Positions 59,076-64,000 of a DNA stretch of 64,000 nucleotides are shown here, piece after piece. The first letter of the stretch is position 1; each line of letters starts with the position of its first letter. Source of the DNA: Peptoniphilus duerdenii ATCC BAA-1640 (GTDB taxonomy: Bacteria; Bacillota; Clostridia; Tissierellales; Peptoniphilaceae); contig NZ_GL397071.1 of assembly GCF_000146345.1 (NCBI RefSeq), positions 1,423,591 through 1,487,590 of the forward strand. Direction: 5' to 3'. The notes beneath the pieces are model-generated. The model did not search any database. It saw only the letters and a list, made by a program, of their open reading frames with translations, and was not told the DNA's origin. The translations under genes and the position numbers were made by a program.

Positions 59076-59982
59076 AAAACTCCTAGCGACAATAATGGCA
59101 CTTGTAATGCTTACAGCTTGTGTAGACCAAAAACAAAGTACAAACGCCCATAAAGGACAGTTAAGAATAGCTGCAACCTCAATGGCAACGGTCTACATAA
59201 TGGAAAAATTAAATATAGACCTGGTAGCAGTTCCAGATTCAAATATAGATAAGATGCCTGAAAGGTACAAGGACGTACCCAAGGTAGGCATGGCGATGAC
59301 ACCGGACATAGAAAAGTTAAAACAGCTACATCCAGACTATGTATTTTCGCCAGTATCATTAATATCGGACTTGCTTCCTAAGTACAAAGCTGCAAACTTA
59401 GACTACGGATTTTTAAATCTAAGTAACATAGATGGAATGTATAAGTCAATTGAAGACCTTGGCAATCTTTTGGACAGAAAAAAAGAAGCCAAAGAGCTTA
59501 TAGAAGACTACAAAAAATTTATGGATGACTACAAGGCAAAACACAGGGATAAAAAAGCTCCGAAAGTATTGGTGCTTATGGGACTTCCTGGCTCATATGT
59601 AGTTGCAACAGAAAATTCATATGCAGGTAGCCTTATTAAATTAGCAGGCGCAGAAAATGTATATGAAGGAACGGACCAACAATTTATAACCATAAATACG
59701 GAAGACATGCTTAAAAAGGATCCGGATATGATTCTTCGAACTGCCCATGCAATGCCAGATGATGTAAAGGAAATGTTTCGAAAAGACTTTGCGGAAAATG
59801 ACATCTGGAAACATTTTAGAGCCGTCAAAGAAAACAAAGTATATGACTTAGATTATAAAAAATTCGGAATGAGCGCAAAGTTCAATTACAAAGAAGCGCT
59901 AGATGATTTAGAAGATCTATTCTATAAAAACAATTACAAACAAAGCACAGGTACAGGAGAAAATTCCAATGAAAAAAAGTAG
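59065..59982 (+). CDS. isdE: Heme/iron ABC substrate-binding lipoprotein, IsdE-like
   Basis: The 305-residue protein has a lipobox (M-L-T-A-C-V) and a class-III periplasmic-binding fold: A-A-T-S-M-A-T-V-Y-I-M-E-K-L, P-K-V-G-M-A-M-T-P-D-I-E-K-L and the second lobe with V-L-V-L-M-G-L-P-G-S-Y-V-V-A-T. The motifs fit IsdE/HtsA-type heme receptors. The ATG at 59065 follows AAAGGAG. The permease and ATPase follow in the same operon. Confidence 0.85.
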   Translation: MKIKKLLATIMALVMLTACVDQKQSTNAHKGQLRIAATSMATVYIMEKLNIDLVAVPDSNIDKMPERYKDVPKVGMAMTPDIEKLKQLHPDYVFSPVSLISDLLPKYKAANLDYGFLNLSNIDGMYKSIEDLGNLLDRKKEAKELIEDYKKFMDDYKAKHRDKKAPKVLVLMGLPGSYVVATENSYAGSLIKLAGAENVYEGTDQQFITINTEDMLKKDPDMILRTAHAMPDDVKEMFRKDFAENDIWKHFRAVKENKVYDLDYKKFGMSAKFNYKEALDDLEDLFYKNNYKQSTGTGENSNEKK

Positions 59983-60958
59983 AGTAGTTTTCATTTATAC
60001 AGTATCAATAATCATATTGCTAGCTCTTACACTCTATTCTGCCAAGACAGGTTCCATAGAAATGACTTTCGGTAAGCTCATAAGGGGACTATTTCTAGAA
60101 TACGATGCAGATGTAGCAACAATATACGATTTGAGATTTCCAAGGATAATAATTGCAATACTAGCAGGAGCAGCCTTAGCCACATCTGGAGTACTTCTCC
60201 AAGCTGTTATGCAAAATCCACTGACAGATCCAGGAATAATCGGTATCTCATCGGCGGCGAGTCTATCTGCAAGTCTAGTGATGATACTATTTCCAAAACT
60301 TTATTATTTAACACCAGCATTTTCGGTTTTAGGAGGACTTCTTGCATATATTCTAATATATTCACTTGCATGGAATGGAGGATCAAACCCTATAAAACTA
60401 ATTCTAGTCGGTGTCGCACTTAACATGACACTTATGGGAATAAACGAAGCAATAAAATCCATGATGGGAGGAAATCTAACAAATGTACAGTCAATAATCG
60501 AAGGCAATGTGGCGCAAAAGACTTGGGCAGATGTAAGGATAATGGCAGTTTACGGAATAATATTTTTAATCATATCACTATTCACAATACGAACGGCAAA
60601 CCTCCTTCAATTAGAAGACCAAACAGCAAAATCACTTGGAGTAAATGTAAATAGAGACAGATTTATTCTGGCACTGATAGCAATAATTTTGGCGTCAGTC
60701 TCCACAGCAATAGTAGGAGTTATAGGTTTCTTGGGACTAGTAGTGCCCCATATAGGAAGAATAATTCTTGGATCAAATCATAAGAGACTCATACCCTATT
60801 CAATGATACTAGGCGCCATCACATTACTATTATCAGATACATTAGGAAGGATAATAGCCTATCCATACGAAATAAAACCATCGGTCGTTATGACAGTGGT
60901 GGGCGGAATATTCTTTATAACATTACTAAAAATAGGAGGGAAAAATTATGGAAATTAA
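59969..60958 (+). CDS. isdF: FecCD family iron/heme permease, IsdF-like
   Basis: The 329-residue protein has nine or ten membrane helices and the FecCD signatures R-F-P-R-I-I-I-A-I-L-A-G-A-A-L-A, M-Q-N-P-L-T-D-P-G-I-I-G and G-F-L-G-L-V-V-P-H-I-G-R. It moves heme or ferric siderophore across the membrane. It overlaps both neighbours by about 11-14 bases. Confidence 0.9.
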   Translation: MKKSRVVFIYTVSIIILLALTLYSAKTGSIEMTFGKLIRGLFLEYDADVATIYDLRFPRIIIAILAGAALATSGVLLQAVMQNPLTDPGIIGISSAASLSASLVMILFPKLYYLTPAFSVLGGLLAYILIYSLAWNGGSNPIKLILVGVALNMTLMGINEAIKSMMGGNLTNVQSIIEGNVAQKTWADVRIMAVYGIIFLIISLFTIRTANLLQLEDQTAKSLGVNVNRDRFILALIAIILASVSTAIVGVIGFLGLVVPHIGRIILGSNHKRLIPYSMILGAITLLLSDTLGRIIAYPYEIKPSVVMTVVGGIFFITLLKIGGKNYGN

Positions 60959-61709
60959 ACATCTATTTTTCTCCTATGGAAAAAATATGGTAATACAAGA
61001 TTTAAATTTAAAAATTGAAAAGGGAAAAATAACGACATTACTCGGTGCAAACGGCTGCGGCAAATCAACACTATTTAAATTAATAACCAGAGTAGAGAAA
61101 CCAAAAATGGGACTGATAACCTTAGATGGCAAAAATATAAAAAACATTGAAAGAAAAGAATTTGCCCAAAAGGTAGCCATAGTTAGACAAAAGAATCAAA
61201 TCTCTGGAGATATAAGAGTAGAAGAATTAGTCTCATATGGGAGAAACCCGTATCTTGGATTTATGCAAAAGCCAAGTAAAGATGACAAGGACAAAATAGA
61301 ACAGGCGATAGAAGTATGCGGTCTAGAAAAAATTAGAAATGAAAAAGTAAACTCTCTATCTGGAGGGCAGGTTCAAAGAGCTTGGATAGCAATGGCAATA
61401 GCTCAGGATAGTGACATATTACTACTAGATGAGCCTACAACCTATCTAGACATAAAGTATCAAGTAGAAATTTTAAAACTAGTAAAAGATTTAAATAAAA
61501 ATCTTGGAAAAACAATAATCATGGTACTTCACGACATCAACCAGTCCATAGAATATTCGGACACAATAGTAGGAATGATGAAAGGAAAAATTGAATTTCA
61601 AGGAAAAGCAAAAGAAGTGCTTACTGGAGAAAAAATAAGTAAAATCTATGATACAAAATTAAAAATCATAGATATAGAAGATAGAAAGTATGTATTGGCT
61701 GAAGAATAA
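60948..61709 (+). CDS. Iron/heme ABC transporter ATPase
   Basis: The 253-residue ATPase has G-A-N-G-C-G-K-S-T, L-S-G-G-Q-V-Q-R-A and I-L-L-L-D-E-P-T-T-Y-L-D, the FepC-like form. It powers the IsdF-like permease encoded upstream. AGGAGG precedes the ATG, which overlaps the permease stop. Confidence 0.9.
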   Translation: MEIKHLFFSYGKNMVIQDLNLKIEKGKITTLLGANGCGKSTLFKLITRVEKPKMGLITLDGKNIKNIERKEFAQKVAIVRQKNQISGDIRVEELVSYGRNPYLGFMQKPSKDDKDKIEQAIEVCGLEKIRNEKVNSLSGGQVQRAWIAMAIAQDSDILLLDEPTTYLDIKYQVEILKLVKDLNKNLGKTIIMVLHDINQSIEYSDTIVGMMKGKIEFQGKAKEVLTGEKISKIYDTKLKIIDIEDRKYVLAEE

Positions 61710-61719
61710 AGGAGGATTA

Positions 61720-62235
61720 ATGAAAGGAATAATAATTTATTCATCCAAGACAGACAACACAAAAAGGATGGCAGAAAAAATATATGAAGCCTTGAAAGAT
61801 GAATATGAAATGACGATCAAAAACATAAGAGATTCACCAGACATAGAAAGTTATGACTTTGTCCTCTTGGGAGGCTGGGTAGATAGGGGAACCTTAGAAA
61901 CACAAACCCGTAAATATTTAGAAAAAATAAAAAATAAAAAGTTGGGTCTATTTGCAACACTAGGCGCCATGCCCGACTCAGAACATGGGAGAAAAGTCAT
62001 TAAGAATTTGGAAGGTTTACTAAGAGGAAAAGAATCGCTGGGTCAATATATATGCCCTGGGCTAGTAGACCCAAAGATGATAGAAAAATTAAAAGGAATA
62101 AAAGGAGTGATAGTACCGAAGAAGATTAAAGAAAAAATGATAGACACAAGTCTTAAATCAAGAAAGGCAACAGAAGAAGAATTATTAAAAGCAGCAAACT
62201 ATTTTGCAAAAAATATAAAACACTTAGCAAACTAA
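61720..62235 (+). CDS. Flavodoxin family protein
   Basis: The 171-residue protein has the flavodoxin phosphate loop Y-S-S-K-T-D-N-T-K-R-M-A and later F-V-L-L-G-G-W-V-D-R-G-T and F-A-T-L-G-A-M-P. In Fusobacterium a heme operon flavodoxin (HmuF) works with a radical-SAM heme-degrading enzyme; a similar reductive role with imported heme is plausible, though no such enzyme is seen here. The ATG at 61720 follows AAGGAGG, ten bases after the ATPase gene. Confidence 0.8.
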   Translation: MKGIIIYSSKTDNTKRMAEKIYEALKDEYEMTIKNIRDSPDIESYDFVLLGGWVDRGTLETQTRKYLEKIKNKKLGLFATLGAMPDSEHGRKVIKNLEGLLRGKESLGQYICPGLVDPKMIEKLKGIKGVIVPKKIKEKMIDTSLKSRKATEEELLKAANYFAKNIKHLAN

Positions 62236-62273
62236 GAGTTAAAAGTAAGACAAAAAAATGAAAGGAGAGTTTG

Positions 62274-64000
62274 ATGAACAAATTTAGAAAAGCAATATCG
62301 GCAACACTTATAGCGTCGATTATGACACCTTCATTAGTAGTTGCACACCCAGTAATCCCAACGCCAGAAAATACTACCATAGTACAAGCGTTAGAATCGC
62401 AATCAGTTACAAGCGGTGTAGAAGATGGAATATACACAGCACCTGTAGAAGTAGCCCATGCGTATAATCCGGGGCAAAAATCCATGGCGAATAATGCAAT
62501 AGAACACACGGCAAAAGTAGTCTACAGAGGAGACAAAGTTACTGTAGAACTTGCATTTAAAGGCATGGAATTATTTGGAATGAAAGGCCATTTGACAAAC
62601 CTGTTCTTTTACAGAGACAACAAAGCTCCGAACGCAGGGGGAGAAGCAGTGGAAGCGAAAGTAATAAAGACACAGTTGGACCCTGGCTTAGACGGTAAAA
62701 AGCATAATTATCCGCAAATATTTAGATACACAATGGACAAAAGCCTATTTGAAGCATCGGACTTCTTATGGATCAAAGTTTGGGTAGATGCCATGGACGC
62801 TTTAGGATTAGAGCAGGGTGAACCAATAACACCGGGCAGAGGAGAGCAAAATGCCAAGATAGTAATAGACAAGACCAAGTTCACAAAAGTTGTTTTAAAT
62901 ACACAAAACTTATCAGATGCAATCAAAGCGGCAAAAGATATAGTTAAAGGCAATAAAAAATTAGAAGAATTTAACATACTTCAAAGTGCAATTGCAGAAG
63001 CTGAAAATGTATTAAAAGAAGCAACAGACCAAGAAGTTTTGGACAAAGAAATAACAACACTTAAGGCAGCGGTAGAAACCTTTAATAGCAGCCCGAACGT
63101 ATTAAAAAAAGAAGCTTTAACCAAAGAAATAGAAACAGCTAAGGCGATAGCACAAGGCAAGAAGACTGATGAAGCATTTAATACACTTAAGGATGCAATA
63201 ACTTCTGCTGAAGGAGTTTTAAATAGTGCAACAGAGCAAACTCAACTAGATGAAGCAGTAACTGCATTAAAGGCAGCAGTAGAAACATTTAATAGCAGCC
63301 CAAATAAAGAATCAAATATAGAATTTGTAAAATATGTGAAATTAAACGTAGAAGACGGTGGACCGGCAGATCCTAGAATAAGAAACATCCTAGATGACTA
63401 TGGACAAATTGTAAAGATAGATGGAGCAGAGCACCTACGTTTAACATATTTATCTATAGATAAGAGAAGCAACAAGCTTGACTATGGAACAAAGCAATTA
63501 AAATATTCCTATGATGAATCCAGTGAAAAAATAGAAGCAACAGGCAAAGTAATAGAAAGTGGCCATAATGCCGGCGAATATGAATTGTCACAAATAGACA
63601 TACCAATAGACGGAAAATCGCAAGTGTATCTGTTTGGCGAATTTATGGCAAGTATTTATAACAATAATAAAATACCAGGAAAAGCAATTGTCAGATTTTC
63701 AGACAGCGACATACAAGGTAAAACACTTGGCAACATAGATGAGTTTATAGTAAGCCAAAAAGGTTTTACACAAAAGGAAGGCACAGAAAAACTTGAATTT
63801 GATGTAGAAAAAGACGGCAAAATATATACGCCATATACATCATTGGAAAAAGGAAAATTTAAAATAATAAATCATGGCTCCGGCGAAATTGCCATAAAGA
63901 TAAAGAGAAACTCATTCTTGCTTGGAGACTTAAGACATATTAAATATACACTTGACGGAACAGAGCCCACACAAGATTCAAAAGATGCAGGTTTTAGAAA
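62274..64000 (+). CDS. Large NEAT/FIVAR surface protein (3' end beyond window)
   Basis: The frame is open to the window end (575 codons). After a signal peptide (A-T-L-I-A-S-I-M-T-P-S-L-V-V-A) comes a NEAT domain (about residues 48-200) with A-P-V-E-V-A-H-A-Y-N-P-G-Q-K-S-M-A-N and D-A-M-D-A-L where Y-x-x-x-Y is expected. Two FIVAR-type helical repeats of about 65 residues follow (each ending A-A-V-E-T-F-N-S-S-P-N), then a second NEAT-like stretch and Y-T-L-D-G-T-E-P-T. It is probably the wall-exposed hemoprotein receptor feeding the Shp/IsdE-like chain. AAAGGAGAG precedes the ATG. Confidence 0.8.
   Translation, partial: MNKFRKAISATLIASIMTPSLVVAHPVIPTPENTTIVQALESQSVTSGVEDGIYTAPVEVAHAYNPGQKSMANNAIEHTAKVVYRGDKVTVELAFKGMELFGMKGHLTNLFFYRDNKAPNAGGEAVEAKVIKTQLDPGLDGKKHNYPQIFRYTMDKSLFEASDFLWIKVWVDAMDALGLEQGEPITPGRGEQNAKIVIDKTKFTKVVLNTQNLSDAIKAAKDIVKGNKKLEEFNILQSAIAEAENVLKEATDQEVLDKEITTLKAAVETFNSSPNVLKKEALTKEIETAKAIAQGKKTDEAFNTLKDAITSAEGVLNSATEQTQLDEAVTALKAAVETFNSSPNKESNIEFVKYVKLNVEDGGPADPRIRNILDDYGQIVKIDGAEHLRLTYLSIDKRSNKLDYGTKQLKYSYDESSEKIEATGKVIESGHNAGEYELSQIDIPIDGKSQVYLFGEFMASIYNNNKIPGKAIVRFSDSDIQGKTLGNIDEFIVSQKGFTQKEGTEKLEFDVEKDGKIYTPYTSLEKGKFKIINHGSGEIAIKIKRNSFLLGDLRHIKYTLDGTEPTQDSKDAGFR

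Overview
The window is AT-rich, dense in Gram-positive genes, and consistent with an anaerobic low-GC Firmicute of the Peptoniphilus/Anaerococcus/Finegoldia type. This placement is inferred from composition, gene families and the NEAT/Shp heme genes, not from a marker gene. About the first 50 kb is accreted mobile DNA. The last 14 kb looks like chromosomal or old island DNA devoted to iron and heme.

1-9.5 kb: a mobilizable segment with DUF3847, two NTF2-like proteins, a SAP/DUF6434 protein, an oriT-like region, a MobA/MobL (MOBQ) relaxase, PcfB, an ORF6N protein, a replisome organizer (plus a wrecked second copy) and a large serine recombinase of the TnpX/TndX type. It ends inside a truncated SNF2-type helicase gene, which belongs to a larger resident integrative conjugative element (ICE).

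9.5-38.2 kb: the rest of that ICE. It holds the SNF2 remnant, an OB-fold SSB-like gene and its partial duplicate, a BlaI/BlaR1-like pair, a stalk-domain protein, a phage tape-measure relic and a PadR-DUF1700-lipoprotein-ABC operon. A second ABC trio, a MOBP relaxase with MobC on the minus strand, a TetR-controlled ECF/ABC/ABC/MATE cargo operon, a sigma-like protein, an excisionase and a Tn916-type integrase follow. No mating-channel genes (VirB4/VirB6/NlpC) are visible in the window.

38.2-49.9 kb: a decayed second island lying between two copies of the metG 3' end. It has a CD1845-family gene, a RepA_N stub, broken feoA/feoB, and a complete operon for FTR1/P19-type iron uptake (DUF4418, two ATPases, FTR1, P19-like lipoprotein, DUF2318 Fe-S membrane protein, three FtsX-like permeases, FMN-binding lipoprotein). 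The two metG pieces begin at the same codon, which suggests repeated integration into metG.

50-64 kb: a DUF2254 protein; an operon of DUF454 protein, two exporter-type ABC half-transporters and a DtxR-like winged-helix regulator; then a heme-acquisition operon (NEAT protein, Shp-like protein, IsdE-like binding protein, FecCD permease, ATPase, flavodoxin) and a large NEAT/FIVAR surface protein that runs off the window. Fur-like boxes lie at several of these promoters.

The most interesting signal is a 12-residue motif, K-x-S-I-[IL]-x-[KQ]-I-x-x-[FY]-K, near the C-termini of four otherwise unrelated conjugation proteins: relaxase, PcfB, SNF2 remnant and SSB-like protein. It could be a shared docking or translocation signal. 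Other leads are tandem accretion at metG, terminators placed just before the ribosome sites of many ICE genes, a Cys-rich RiPP-like mini-ORF, and probable ATT start codons.
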